Part shown: piece by piece, positions 11,569 to 23,309 of the stretch
Numbering within the stretch: position 1 is the first letter of the stretch
Layout: the number at the start of each line of letters is the position of its first letter
DNA from: Oscheius sp. JU75
Lineage: Eukaryota > Nematoda > Chromadorea > Rhabditida > Rhabditidae
Assembly (NCBI GenBank): GCA_037178855.1
Contig: JASJZC010000006.1
Location: 2,294,001 to 2,358,000, forward strand
Reading direction: 5' to 3'
Length of the DNA: 64,000 bases
Translations under genes and position numbers: made by a program
The notes under the pieces: model-generated
Told to the model about the DNA's origin: nothing
Database searches by the model: none
What the model saw: only the letters and a program-made list of their open reading frames with translations

Positions 11569-12937
11569 ATGTCCGATGAGGACTGGCCGGCCCAGCGGTA
11601 TCGGGACAATGTCATCAATCGACTGTGAACTTCTCTAGATTTTTAGGCTATTAATAAGCAAATTTAAGCGAGACCGAGCTGCAACGCAGCAGGCAGAACG
11701 CGGCGAATCCTCCAGTACCTGGGGATGCTCGTCAGATCGAGGAATACGTCTTCCAGAAGTGCCTGACGAAGGACGAGTACGTACGGACGATAGCCAAGGT
11801 TTGATTTTCATTTGGAGCATTTTGGAGGCATCTCTCTGTCTACTTTTGGAACTTTTTATTGGGAAACGTAGTAATTTCGAGGCTGTTGATTTAGAAACTT
11901 GAGGATTTTTTTGGCAGACTGTTTATGATAGTAGGGGCTTTCCAAAATTAGGGACATATCGGTAACTTACGAATCCCCTCTTTTATTCAACTGTAAAGCT
12001 ACGGCAGAGAGCGTCTACTAGGAGTCTTACAGCTTTTGACACTCAATTTGGTCATTCTGTTTCTCAGGAGCAAATTTATTGGCGTGACCAGATGTAACGC
12101 TAATGCTTACGGCATGATGAGCCTAGATAAGAAAAGGATTGGTTTGTTACTCTGTCATCCTTTATAAACATGTCTTGGGCCCTGCTTTCTGTCTAGTTAC
12201 CAACAAAACTTGTCATTTGTCTACTGAATTTATCTCTCGACATGATTTTGAATCGTAAGCTTCGAACTCTCAAATAAATGAGACCCACAACGGGAGTAAA
12301 TTTGAAATTGAGGTACAAAACTGCCTGGTAAACCATTCGTTTCTCTCATAGAATACCTTGTAGACAAGACCCTAAAAAGGAGCAAAAGCAGGACAATATC
12401 AACATGTCAATCTTTATCCGCCTTGTCTATAGAATTCACGTCAGTCTGATTCTGTCGCAATGACTCCTATCTTTTCCCAGATTACAGTTGACAAAGAGGA
12501 GTGAGAAAAGAGTCGAACAGCAAACTAGCCGTCTGAACAACATAATTGGCTCGCTTCTGTTTCATGACTCGGACAAGCAGACAATCCGCCACAGAAACCA
12601 TTGCGCTTTAGATAGTAGAGATGAGGACTGGGTCGCTCCGCCAGGAGCGTAAGCGACTGGTGACTCTGAACACTGAATTGCCCTCCTAGTCCAGAATCTT
12701 GCTTGTCAAGTAACAAACTGAAAACTTGTCCATCCTATTTAGTTGGCAAGTCAGTTCCGTATCCTCCGTCACTCAACGCGTTGTTCCTGGGACGTGTAGT
12801 CTACTCGGAACATGGAATTGTGGTGTAGTTTTGACCCGATTTACATCATTTTCGCTTCAAACGTAGTCAAGTTCCAGGTCATCAATGCCATCAACATGCC
12901 AATGACGCACTTTGTGCACAAGCCTGGCCTAACCTGA
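11569..12937 (+). CDS. mdt-15: Mediator subunit 15, KIX-domain 5' exons
   Basis: MDT-15/MED15 is the Mediator tail subunit whose N-terminal KIX domain binds activators; in C. elegans it controls lipid and stress genes. Exon 1 (11569-11624) encodes [18 protein letters not shown]. Exon 2 (11669-11798) continues with [20 protein letters not shown] and [10 protein letters not shown]. Exon 3 starts at 12878 with VINAINMP. Phases agree, and the order matches the C. elegans KIX domain closely. Exon 3 meets a TGA within 20 codons, and no glutamine-rich body or C-terminal domain was recognised before the BEL/Pao remnant at 13.3 kb. The gene may be truncated, perhaps by the insertion, or may continue through exons I cannot see. 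The family is normally several hundred residues long. Confidence 0.75.
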
Positions 12938-13309
12938 CCAATACATACATTTCGGCCAGGTCTCTCTGTAAGTTCTACATCGAACCAATTCAATAAATGA
13001 AAAGTAACTCTCGTTAAATCAAACGGATTGCAGTTGGCTTCTTGTCCAACTAGTAATATTTAACTGTTTTTTTTCGATCTTGATATTTTCCCCCAGAGCT
13101 CTCGGACTGATTACCATGATAACCGTCAGGCGACGCGACAGCTGGATCCCTCTCTCTTCTCGGATATTAGTCATCCTCCTACGCTAAATTTTAGGCTTTT
13201 GTGTCTCTTTCGCCTCTAGAGAAAAAAAAGTGAAGATTGCCATGCCATCGCTCTGTTGTTCGAAGAAATCTACCAGATGACGCAGTTGGAAAGAGCCGAA
13301 CAGCCGGCT
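12938..13309 (+). other. Exon-like open stretches of unknown origin
   Basis: After a CCCCAG acceptor at about 13094-13099 there is an open stretch beginning SRTDYHDNRQATRQLDPSLF. After a CTCTAG near 13219 another reads EDCHAIALLFEEIYQMTQLE. Both look like real exon sequence in composition but match no family I recognise. They may be later mdt-15 exons or the 3' end of a neighbouring gene cut by the BEL/Pao insertion. Confidence 0.25.
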
Positions 13310-14932
13310 GTAGAGCTAGAGGGCTTGTATCCATTGAGTGAAAAAAGCAAAGATAAAAGCTAAATACGCTTGAAATGAGTAAATAAAAATGTTTTCAGAA
13401 GAGAGGATTCGAACCAAAAACCAAAAGTTTTTCAGCAGAGCGCATAAGCTCTGCACTTGAACACTTGAACCGACAGAAGCGATCAGAGCCAGCTTTTCCT
13501 TAGAAGCACTCTTCAGGATTCTGATAACATAGGCAGTTACACGCTGAAGCTTGGAGAATGAACTGATGTGGCTGACAGGCAGAAACCCTCCTGAGACGTC
13601 AAAAGTCCGTTTTCCTTCAGTTCCCTCCACGGAGTCCGAGAAGAGGTGCCACTGGTCGAAGGACAGTTCACAGGTGGCCAGGATTGCCCTTGTGAACTTG
13701 GCAGCGATCAGAATAGCCGTGAGTTCGAGACGAGGGATTGTCATTTCCTTGATTGGTGTGATCGTCTTCTTCATCTTCGAAGTGAAGAATCTGGTGAAGA
13801 TATCTCCAGAGACCGTCGTCGTGACGAAGGCGACTGCTCAGTAGGCTGATTGAGAGGTGTCGGCGAAGATCATGAGTTTGCGAGAGACGACATCAGATAC
13901 TTGGCTCACTCTTTTGGCAGAATAGTTATAGCTCCGACGACAGCGTGCAAGATCTGGGCTCATTCCTCGGTTTCAGGCATGAGCAGCTCGCTCCACTTCT
14001 TCTTTCAACTTGTGGAGCTTCTGTAGAAAGAGCTTGGCTTGAAGCAAGTAGGGGACATAATTCCCAACAGATCGTAGCAAAATCCGTACTGAGAACCGAC
14101 TTCGTTGTTACTTTTTTCAGTGACTTTTCCGTGAGAGCCAGCGTTAACGTTTCGGATTGAAAATTCCATGGTGACCCCTTTTTCGTTGGAAGCGCGATCC
14201 TCGGGAAGAATAGCGTCGTTGATAGAAGTTGAGTTGGAGAAGAAGTCTCGTAGCTTCATGCGAATGTCGGCTAGGTACTTCTTAGACGTGTGATATTTCT
14301 CAAGAAGTTCCGCTTCACTGGTGGAGAAAAATAGGATATTGTCCACGTAGAGTGTCTCGGTGGCTTTTCGGCTCCTCGGCGTGTTGATTATTTCCAGGTG
14401 CTTCAAGAGAACTTGGTTCAACACTGCCGGCGACGAGTTGATCCCAAACGGGACTCGACTTCGTAGATCCGCATCAGCAACGAATATCCGGGAAATATGA
14501 CATCGACTCAGCTTGCCCTTACCGTGAGAAGAGGCGTTGAACACGAAGGACGTACTCTTTTCCAGAGAAGTAACGAAGTGATGGGAAGAGTAATATTCTT
14601 GGCTTGATCAGGATGATATCCTCGATGTAGTAGAGAGCAAAGTGCTCGGGCAGCATACGAGCCAGTTGATTCTGTAGTTGTTGGACAGCGATCTGTCGAT
14701 TGTTGTTAAGCCGGACCACGTCTTCGGTGAACGGAAATCCGGCTTCCACCTTTCCTGGGCGGATGAGAATCGCCTCACTATACTTCTCCATGAAGTTGAT
14801 AGCTTCGACCTCATCCGAGAACTTTTCCATGTTGATTCCAACATTCTCCATGCTGTAGAGGTTTTTGACATCAGATTTAAACTCGTCAAGAGTAGCGTCT
14901 ATGACAGGAGCAGCGAAGGTGATGCCTTCCAT
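13310..14932 (-). mobile_element. BEL/Pao LTR retrotransposon pol remnant
   Basis: Reading the minus strand from 14932 down: a protease-to-RT linker (FTEDVVRLNNNRQIAVQQLQ), then RT motifs (VPFGINSSPAVLNQVLLKHL and YVDNILFFS, the YVDD-box equivalent), then an RNase H start (LMIFADTSQSAY) and the BEL-typical IPRLELTAILIAAK with FSDS. The two long open frames (14932-14519 and 14544-14005) join right after a FNASSHGK motif, skipping the RT segment that should carry the first catalytic aspartate. A TGA interrupts the RNase H region after QSAY. The integrase is not seen. This is therefore an internally deleted, inactive copy. Flanking LTRs were not identified, although its right flank runs into the inverted duplication at 15.0 kb. 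Confidence 0.8.
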
Positions 14933-14999
14933 GTCTTCTGGAGCACGACGGATAACCGGTCGGGAGTGCTGTGCTGCCAGTTGGCGGACAGGTTAAGAT

Positions 15000-16245
15000 T
15001 CGGTAGGGAACCCGGAACCGACGAAATAGCAGCAGCCATCGGTAGAGGTCCAAGCCGAAGACAAAATCGAGTCCGAAGTGAAGAGGGTTTAAATATGAGT
15101 GTGAAAGGGAGCGTTTGACTTGGTACTTTGGGAAAAATGTCTCTCTGTCAGTACTCCAACCTTGTGACTCTTCGGCGGATTGATCGCATGGGGAGAAACT
15201 ATCGGGAAGCAGAAGAGTGGCTCTCCTGTCGTTTTCTAGATTCTCTGTTTCTTCGAGGGTTTAAATATCAGATCAGTCACGGATGTTCGTCCACATCGCT
15301 TTCCTAGCTGAACTGCCGCCTTTCAAACTTGCTTTGATCATAACTTTGAGTTATCACACAAAAGTCAGGTCCTCCAGACCTTATCTTGGCCCCTGCGTAT
15401 TTACTCAATTCTGCTTGGCCATCTTGTGAAATTGTGCTGGTGCGATCAAACTACCCTTCAAAAACATTGGCTGCACTGCTTGTTTCAGCAAGCAAACCTA
15501 TTGGTGCATAGTTCAAAGCTGACAGATTGACTAATCATCTTGAAAAAGCTGAAACTGCCACTGCATGAATATGAATTTTAGAAGTCGAGGAGGCTCTAGG
15601 TACTGTCGCTGAATTTTGTTTTTTCGAAGCTCCTGTTCGTCGAAAACATTCTGCAACTTTACAGATTCTTACCCTATCACTACTCTCCTCCATAACCCTT
15701 TCCTGCTGCCTATTACGATTACAGAATGTTTGTTACACCTAACCGACATATCGGGGAAAAGTTCAGCGACAAGATGTATCGTAAACAGAAAAGGTCTCAC
15801 ATATCTTTATTCAACCAGAAGAAAGACGTCGTTCTTCTTCATGACTGCTCTAAAATACCAAACTGTCTTCCTCGTCCTGTCACTCACTTACACAAAGGAA
15901 GAGATCACCTCCGGGTCCAATGATGCAGGGAATTCAAAGCTGCTCAACTGCAGTTCCTTGAGATCGGTCATCTGGATGAAGTTTCTGAAAGAATTGTCAT
16001 TTACCAACTTTTCTATCCCTGCCTAAGAAATCTCTCAACCTCTCTCTGCTCTCCGAACCTCAGCTTCCCCAAGATTACTGTAGTCAAGTGTTCATGGTCG
16101 AGGAGAAACTGTCGAAGAAGAGGGGAAGATTTCTCAGAATGGTCAGAAAAGACCAGTTCCAGAGATCTAAGATGACTCATTTTACTCGCATAAGACCTGA
16201 TGTTCATGAGAAAGTCGAGAACTGTGGCCGTATTATGCAGTCGAA
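15000..16245 (+). repeat. Inverted segmental duplication, copy A
   Basis: This segment reappears in reverse orientation at about 28965-30070. Easily aligned landmarks are the GAAACCGACGAA..CAGCAGCAGCCATCGG block (about 15015-15045), the CACACAAAAGTCAGGTCCTCC block (about 15357) and the last exons of the F-box gene (15811-16245). The copies differ by scattered substitutions and small indels, and copy A has extra sequence around 15215-15330. The segment includes the F-box 3' end and its downstream flank. Confidence 0.85.
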
Positions 16246-18122
16246 GAGATTCCAGGTGGAGAAAGTGACCGTAGGGAAGGGTCGTACGGTAGGAGGAACC
16301 TGAAATTTTTGTGAGCTACAATTTACATAGTAACCGAGCAAAGATTCTAGGTCCATTGTCATCTACTCAAAAAAAGGTTTTTTTACGACGTCTGTTTTCG
16401 GGTAATCGACATGATTTTTGGACCTAACAATCTATTTTAAATTGTCCTTGCGTTCAAAACGCCCAAAAGTCTCTGTGTGTATGTGTCTGAAGCCATTATT
16501 GTCAATTAGACAGTTTTTTTTTCCAGTATTTTTTGGGAGACAAATGTGGCTAATGTCCTGTTGGGGCTCGTAAAGGTAGATGATGTTCCAGTCGGGCTAC
16601 CGTGACAGGAGCAACGTTCCCTCAACAAAAGCTATTTTTTAAACTGACTCGATTTGCCACCAGTTTGTGTACGCACAAAGTTATGCACACTAGCTGCAAT
16701 CATGGGTTCAGAGACACACGCACACACAGAGAGAATTTCCAGTATTTTGAGCTAGATAGCTTCGTAGAGGATGTTGTTCCCGTCAAGGTAGCTCGACTGG
16801 AACATCATCTTCCCACGAGCCCCAACGGGGCATCAGTACTTGTGTTTCGTAAGTCGTAGAGGCCATCAAAATTTACAGTTTTGCAGAACATTGCTAATCC
16901 GGAAAAACTACTTTTACAAGCTGAAAAAAAGCTCTCACAATTGACAGGAGCTCATATTCTAAAGAGTGCAACACTTGGCAACCAGTTTTCGGGTACAACA
17001 CACTATTTTTCAGCTTTCCAATGCTCTGCAAAGTTGCAGAGCAGATTAAAATCTACAACTTTGCAGAACACCTCAAACCTCCAAACAACCTCTTTCAACC
17101 CGAAACCGCCTCCGCAAACTCACCTCGCCCAGACAGATTGAACCGATTCCATCCTTTCAAGCTCAAAAACTTTAGGTTTTTGAAGAAACAGAGAGAGTAT
17201 AGGGAGTCATAGCCAACTGTCTCCTTCTCACTCTGTTCAATCTCCAGGATCTCGAGATTTGGCATCGAACGAGCAATCTGAACTTTTTTTTTAAAACTTT
17301 TTTTTGTTCTGTAATCAGGTACCAAAATAAAATCACTGCATGACAGGCGCATTCTGAAACTGTTAACAACCAGCTCTCGAACATTCTTCACGTTGTCGTA
17401 CAGGAAGTTGATCACACCATCCAATTTCTCGTTATTTTCAGACTGAAACAAGGAATCCAAGTCTTTCTGAAGGTCGAGAGTCAGCCAATTGGAGAAAATA
17501 TGACGAGAGATACAGTTCCAGCGATAATCTACCTGGAAAAGTGAAGAATGTGGCCTCAAAAAAGGCTTGGGGTGAATTATCGAGTCAGTAGCTTGGAAAT
17601 GGAGGTGTATGGGACAGGGTTGGCAACGGGCCAGGCCGACCCGATTGGGCCCGGTGGCTTATACTAAGCCGGGGGCAAGGAAGGACCCCAAAAAATGATG
17701 AGTATCATAATGAAGTGGTATTATAGCACGATTTAGACCTAAGAAGTATTCACTAAAAAAGGTCAAAATCACCTTTTTGGCCTAAAATCTCAATTTCTCT
17801 CGGACCGGAATATCTAGGCCCAGGCCCGGCTCGTTGCCAACTCTGGATGTATGAACAGTCGAAGTTGTGGCTCTTTCCGATCTAAACCGGTGTCCAACTT
17901 GACTTTTCTAGTGCAGATTTTTACGCTGAGTTTCTTACAGGCACCAAAAATGAGTGAAAAATACCATAATATCCAAAGAAACGAACTTCAGAAAAAGTTC
18001 GTTCCACCCAAAATGCACGCGTTTTTCAAAGTACTGAAACTCACAGATTGGAGTCGAATAAGCGTCGAAAAATCACAGAACTGCCCAATATGACATGCCA
18101 GTTCAGGTGGAAGAGAGTTCAT
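15811..18122 (-). CDS. F-box and leucine-rich-repeat-like protein
   Basis: Five exons phase together: 18122-18045, 17532-17124, 16299-16079, 16022-15909 and 15849-15811, giving about 287 residues. The first exon (MNSLPPELACHIGQFCDFST) is a short F-box start, with a Leu-Pro-x-Glu pattern that would bind Skp1 in an SCF ubiquitin ligase. Downstream are LRR-like lines such as MPNLEILEIEQ, LKFLSLKGWN, LRSLELVFSD and LKELQLSSFEF. Nematodes have large, fast-evolving families of this type. Introns 1 and 2 contain MITE-like repeats. The last small exon has an ambiguous acceptor, so the final 12 residues are uncertain. It lies 186 bp downstream of pas-6 on the same strand. A decayed inverted copy of the last exons is at 29 kb. 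Confidence 0.75.
16560..16827. repeat. MITE-like inverted-repeat element in F-box intron 2
   Basis: The left end (GTTGGGGCTCGTAAAGGTAG then ATGATGTTCCAGTCGGGCTA) is repeated as an imperfect reverse complement at the right end (16774-16827, ending GAGCCCCAAC). The interior is not coding. A diverged partial copy is at 51326-51520. This is the structure of a non-autonomous DNA transposon. Confidence 0.7.
17615..17845. repeat. hAT-like MITE in F-box intron 1
   Basis: The element starts CAGGGTTGGCAACGGGCC and ends GGCCCGGCTCGTTGCCAACTCTG in inverted form, giving terminal inverted repeats of about 14-18 bp. The flanks GTGTATGG and ATGTATGA resemble a degraded 8-bp target duplication, the hAT signature. 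It is about 230 bp long with no ORF. Confidence 0.65.
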
Positions 18123-18307
18123 GAGGGGGCCCCAAATGGAGAAGTGAGACCGCGTTCCTGCTGTAAACGATGGCAAGGGCATGGAGATCTTATCTACCAG
18201 CTGTGCTTTCACCTGTCTGTTTCCCCCTCTCAATTTCAAAAGTAAAATACATTTATTTAGGGGGAAAGAGGATAAATAATAACGGGTTCTTATTCACGGG
18301 GAGAAGT

Positions 18308-19316
18308 TTAGGGCTGCATCGGTTCCGCGGCTTGTCCTCCGGCGTTGGGCTGAAAAATATGCTATTTTCCACAAAAAATCAACATACATCGGGCTGGGCA
18401 GTAGTCCGGGCAACGGTGGAGATGCTGTCCAGATGGATCTGGTTCTCGGCCTCGGAGAGAATCTTGAACGGCTGTCCCTTTCCGACGACGGCGATGCTAG
18501 TGTTCTCCTTCAGTAGATTCTCTTCCGCTGGCAGCGTGTCGCGGAGGGCGATCAGAGCGTGACGGATGAGCTCATCGACGCTGGAAGCCGCGTACTTGTC
18601 GGCATTTCTCTCCAGATAGGTGCGAGCACTTTGGCTACGAGCACCGATCGAGGCGGCCTTCATCTCGATGACCTCGGCGCTCGGGTCCGTCTGCACGATG
18701 TGCGGTCCGTCTCTCTGCAAATTTCGAGGTAAAATGAGGGGAGAAGGCAAGAATTCACGTCATAGCCTGCGACGAGAAGTCCTACTCCGAAGGGACGACG
18801 GCCGTAGTACTGTGTATTGGCCTGGAGCTCTGGAAATGGGGCAAACTGTGTGAAGTGTCTAGTCAGTGGCTTTTTATGATGCAACAGGGTGAGTGAAATG
18901 TTGAGGATGTGACAAATAAAACTAGAACTCACTGAGCTGGATGCTGTCGGCTAGGGCTGTGATCGGAATCGGATCGCTGTAGTCCCATCGCCACGAGGAG
19001 CACTCGGTCTGGAGGAATCGAGCCAAGATGCGGCCATCAGAAAGGAGCCCGGCAATGCTGACGCCAGCGTGGCTGTCAATCTCGTAGATTTTCTTCTGAT
19101 GCGAGCAAAGCTCATTCTGTGCGCGCTAAACAGTAAATCTTTATTGGAAAACTGAATAGAACGAACCATAAGAGCGACGATGACGGCATGACTGCCACTC
19201 TTGATTCCTACGGTGGCACTTCCCTGCTTCATCGCCTCCACAGCGTAGTCGATTTGATGGAGACGGCCCTGAGGACTCCAAACCGTTACATCGCTGTCGT
19301 ACTGGTTGCGGAACAT
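18308..19316 (-). CDS. pas-6: 20S proteasome subunit alpha type 1 (PAS-6/PSMA1)
   Basis: This is an alpha-ring subunit of the 20S proteasome core in cytosol and nucleus. Exons: 19316-19167, 19125-18933, 18829-18759, 18714-18388 and 18349-18308; all phases agree, giving 260 residues, normal for the family. [20 protein letters not shown] at the start is the PSMA1 alpha-subunit signature, followed by [27 protein letters not shown] and [15 protein letters not shown]. As an alpha subunit it should lack peptidase activity. A CTACAG acceptor sits just before the ATG. The F-box gene begins 186 bp downstream on the same strand, close enough for an operon. Confidence 0.97.
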
Positions 19317-20485
19317 CCTCTGAAAGCTGTAGAAAAAATAGGCAAAGTGAGGAAAGCACTGAACAGACAGTAGATTTTGACTGTCACGGCTAATGTGTCT
19401 TTCTAATCTTAGAGTTCTACAAGCACTCTACTGAAACATGGTTGAAAAGAGCTTATGTCGTCATAAAGGACCCGAATAAGTGTAAATGCCTGGGAGACAA
19501 CAAACATACTGACAAATCGGTAATGGCTGCCTTTCTGGCCAAAAATCTGCAACATCCAATAAGGCTTTTCGTTCAAGCAGTTTCTACATCAAGCGGCAAC
19601 ATGATATTTCAGGAAAAAAGATCAAAAGAAGAAGAAACACGGAAAAGAACTTCAAAGTGGTAGATACGATCTGTCAACCGATGGTATACGGGCTTTGGCC
19701 AATTATTTTCGAACAATTGGTTGCATTCACTTCATTGCGATGCTTGTCAAAGTTTTCTATGTAAATGTTGCAGAAAAAGTACGGGAAACTAGAGAGAAAC
19801 AAGGGAAAGAATGGCCAGAGAGCCTGCAGTCATCATTTGAAACCGCGGCACAGCCGAAAAACGGCTAATCGTATTCGAAAATCGTGGCGGGAACCACGAC
19901 CGGCCGTTCTCATTTTCCCGCGGATTTTGACTGCCGGGCGTCTCTCATTTTCTAACTATTTTCTCCACGTTTTCCGTTCCCCTTCTCATGACTTTTGCTT
20001 GAAAATTGACGGAAAGAATGTTTGCAACTTGTTGGGTACGTTTAACCGTCATGAAATGTTAGAAAAGGATAAAAATGACCATTAATTAGCTCTGGCACGC
20101 CGCATCTTCGGAATTTCATCTTTTCTATCTTTTTCAGCTCAATTTGGCTCTGTGAATCGCTCAAGGCGGTTCTTATGAAACGTGTTTCAATGCTGCCGGT
20201 AGCTTTGCATCGCCTGTTCCTAATATTGAACCAGTTTTCATGCCTTTCATACTTTTTCGTCCCATTCGAATTTCTGCATTTTTATTGTGAAGTAAGCGGA
20301 TTCAATCTGTCGCTACCATCAATATGAGCTATTTTTATCGTGCAAATTACTTTATAAGCGTTTGAAGCTCTTGTGAGATTGATTTCCGCCCGATTCATGC
20401 CGTCTCGATCTTGTTTGCTCATGTGTCCTCTGTGTACTCTCCCTTTTTGTGGTCATTTCATCTCGCCGCTTTTGCAGTCATTAAA
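19317..20485. promoter_or_regulatory. Divergent intergenic region between pas-6 and eIF4E
   Basis: About 1.2 kb separates these divergently transcribed housekeeping genes, so it should hold promoters for both. A GC-rich island near 19850-19950 stands out from the AT-rich surroundings and contains GGCGGGAACCACG and TTTTCCCGCGG, which resemble E2F-type TTTSSCGC sites. No ORF is supported. A TTTTGCAG acceptor lies just before the eIF4E start. Confidence 0.4.
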
Positions 20486-21376
20486 ATGACCGAAGTTGAC
20501 CACCAGGTCCCTGTCAAGCAGCAGGCCGAGGATAAGATCGTTACCATCCCTGATACCGTGGTAGGTTAATTTCTTTTGAACATTTCGATCTTTTTTGAAG
20601 CAGTTCATCAATGAAATGTTTGCAGGAGCGCCGCCTCCACCCCCTAAAGCAGAGATGGACGTTTTGGTATCTGAATGACCAGAGAACTCTGAGCTGGGAA
20701 GAGAGACTGAAGGCCATCTGCACTTTCTCGACTGTGGAGGAGTTCTGGGCCCTCTACAACAACATTCGTCCCCCTAGTGGTCTGGCCACCACCTGCGACT
20801 ACAACGTCTTCAAGGAGGGCATCCAGCCGATGTGGGAGGTCGAGGAGAACGCCAAGGGAGGCCGTTGGCTGATCAATGTAGGTTCTTGTTCTATTTTTGG
20901 CCTTATTTCAAATTTCAGATCGAGAAGGGACGCCCGCAGGAGATCATGGACCTCATCTGGCTGGAGACGATCATCGCCACGATCGGCGAGCAGTTCGGTC
21001 AGGATCAAGAGCTCATCTGCGGCCTTGTCTGCAATGTGCGCTCGAAGGGAAGCAAGATTTCGGTATGGACCAGGGACCACACTGCCGACGAAGGAAATCT
21101 TAGAATCGGGTTGGTTTTGTTCGTATTTCTAACCGTCTAACACTGCTCTCTTGTAGAAACATTCTCCGACAGAAGCTGCTATCGGCCAACATCCCGAGCC
21201 ATCTGCCCAATGTGCCCCTGTTCGATACTCTCCGATACGAGGACCACGACAGCTGTCAGAAGAAGAGCGGCAGTGTCGTCAAGGCCCGCCTTCACATCAA
21301 CGCCGTCGAGAAGATGGAGCGACCGGACGGACCGCAAGATCAGCCCCAGCAGCCGAGTCCTCCGCCGCAACAGTAA
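20486..21376 (+). CDS. ife: Translation initiation factor eIF4E
   Basis: eIF4E binds the mRNA 5' cap and recruits eIF4G. Exons: 20486-20560, 20626-20877, 20919-21109 and 21157-21376, about 245 residues. Family landmarks in order: HPLKQRWTFWYL, a VEEFWALYNNI helix, KEGIQPMWE with the cap-stacking Trp-Glu pair, GGRWLIN, LIWLETIIATIGEQF and SKISVWTRD. The C-terminal tail after LPNVPLFDTLRYEDH is Pro/Gln-rich and variable in the family. Nematodes have several eIF4E paralogues with different preference for 7-methyl and trimethyl caps; the paralogue is not assigned. It is the first gene of a same-strand run reaching 26.6 kb. Confidence 0.96.
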
Positions 21377-21750
21377 TGTCTCTCTCATACTTTTCGGTGC
21401 TCCTCCGTCACTTCTTATTTGCGAACGAATGGCTGTGTAAAATTGTTGAGAATTTTTAACCCCGGGTCTCCCTCCGTTTTGAAAAACATTTCCACTCCCC
21501 GTCTGCCCTGTTGATTTGATTCTCCCCGTCTTCTTTTCTGGCTCTCCTCATGTTGTTAATATTTTCTTTAGATAGAACAAGCCCTCTGCAGCAAAATTTG
21601 TTACTTTTAGGGGTCCGCGCGACCTGAACACTTATTTCCCGGGCGTGATAACACGGGTTAGGGGACGCAATCTTATCGATTCCGCACCTAACAGTCTCCA
21701 TCGCTTCTTATTCGTTCTCTCTCCTCTTTTTGATCATCTAGAGCTTCGAA
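21377..21750 (+). other. Spacer between eIF4E and PEX3
   Basis: This 374-bp spacer is T-rich at its end, with a GATCATCTAG acceptor nine bases before the PEX3 ATG. It could be an operon spacer or a short promoter. No coding sequence is supported. Confidence 0.4.
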
Positions 21751-23172
21751 ATGAACGCGACTTGGGAATTTGTCAAACGCCACAAGGGCAAGATCATCGC
21801 TGGGAGCGTTGTGATCGGAGGGGCTATGGCCTACGCGATCCGGGACCATAAAGAGTGCAAGGACCATTGGATGCAGCCTGTAATGGAGACAGATCAGCTA
21901 AAGGCTCAGGTGGGTCTACTTTATAGAGCCAATGGTTGGAAAACAGGACACAGCGGCGACAGTTCACACTCTAAGCTGTTATCAATGAACTTTCAACCAG
22001 ATTTCTTCTTTTTACAGGCCCGCAAACACTACGTTTTCGACACAAACCACCGCAGTTGCGACCAGTCAATTATCGACCTCGTTCCCTCCATCAAACAGCT
22101 TCTCCAGGTTGGTTTTGATTCCCCATTTCATTTCTTTCCTTTCTAAACCCTATAAAAATCGTACCTTGAGGCCCGATTCGACGTGGACAGTCTGGTCCGC
22201 AAGCTCCAGAACGAACAGTTGGACTCAGCTGAGAAGCTGGAGACTTGGGAGAGAGTTAAGGTGAGCCAAAAAGAGGGTAACACATAGGGAGAGTTCAGAA
22301 GACCGCGTTTTCTCGTCTTGTCAGTCAGGCATATGCCTATTCGATACTGACAGTCACATTGAAGGCACAGATCAGCATTCTGGCAGCTGAAATCTGCCTC
22401 CAGTTTGAGAAGACACAAACCAGCAGTGGTTCCTGGTGAGTTTTGCCATTTTTTGTGGACAAAATTCAGGTTTCAGGTTCCCAGAGTCGATCAGTCGACT
22501 CATTTATGGAGAGACTCCATCGATCCCGATCAGCGCCATGACTGTGGATAATAACAGTCGACAGATATTTCTCCAATGCATCCAGTTCTTCACCACGAAA
22601 GGTTAGCCATTTTTTTCGGCTATAACAGCCACAGTTCACACGGTTATCAAACGAAAACCCTCTAGGTATTTGCTTCCTTTTCGACGTCGTTGAAGAAGCC
22701 GTCGACGAAGAGCTATCCAACGTGAGTCTCAAAGAACGAGTTGACAAGAAGACGATGCGAAATCTTCTCCAACGGATCGAGAAGAGGATTGAGGCGAGTT
22801 TCCCCCAGAACATGGTCGAGATGGTGGCTCCATTGACAGCAACAGAGGGAGCGGAGCATGGGGACGGGATTTACAGGCTCCTGAAGAGACTCATAGCCGC
22901 GATTGAGAGCAGCTGGTGTCAGGAGACGCTGTCCTCTCTCGTAGACTTCTACTTTGCGGCGGCTTGTCATGTAAGTTTCTCTTTTTTTCTCGAGCAAACA
23001 ACTTTTTTAGAAGCTCACAGACAGTCCCTCGGCCCTGGCCACGATTCTGCCAAGTTTCGCTGACAGTTTCGAGTTCGTGAGCTCGAATTCCTTCGATAGT
23101 CCTCTCCAGAACAGTCTCTGTTGCTCCGATGTGCACAGCTACGCCAATCGGGTCTTCAAAATGCTCGACTAG
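21751..23172 (+). CDS. prx-3: Peroxisome biogenesis factor 3 (PEX3/PRX-3)
   Basis: PEX3 anchors in the peroxisomal membrane and docks PEX19 to insert membrane proteins. Exons: 21751-21909, 22018-22107, 22171-22260, 22365-22435, 22477-22601, 22666-22970 and 23011-23172, giving 333 residues with all phases correct. The start MNATWEFVKRHKGKIIAGSV has the basic-then-hydrophobic PEX3 N-terminal anchor; ARKHYVFDTNHRSCDQSI and the conserved C-terminal region follow. AATAAA at about 23208 is a likely polyadenylation signal. The next gene starts 137 bp downstream on the same strand. PEX3 also shows that this animal retains peroxisome assembly. Confidence 0.9.
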
Positions 23173-23309
23173 TCTTTTTTCTTGTTCTTGTTTTGTGCCA
23201 TACCCTGAATAAAATGTATTTATTTGACTGTTGGTCGTGTCCCAGTAGTTTTAGACTTAAGAATACCTATGTCTGTGTGGAAAAATATGTAGACGGAGGA
23301 CGTAGGCTG

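Noticed and set aside
9153-14932. One complete env-bearing BEL/Pao provirus spanning this interval
   Set aside because: Host genes (PLA2-like and mdt-15) lie between the env-like fragment and pol, and no LTRs or integrase were seen.
18170-18562. Plus-strand frames over the proteasome gene
   Set aside because: Antisense shadows of pas-6 exons.
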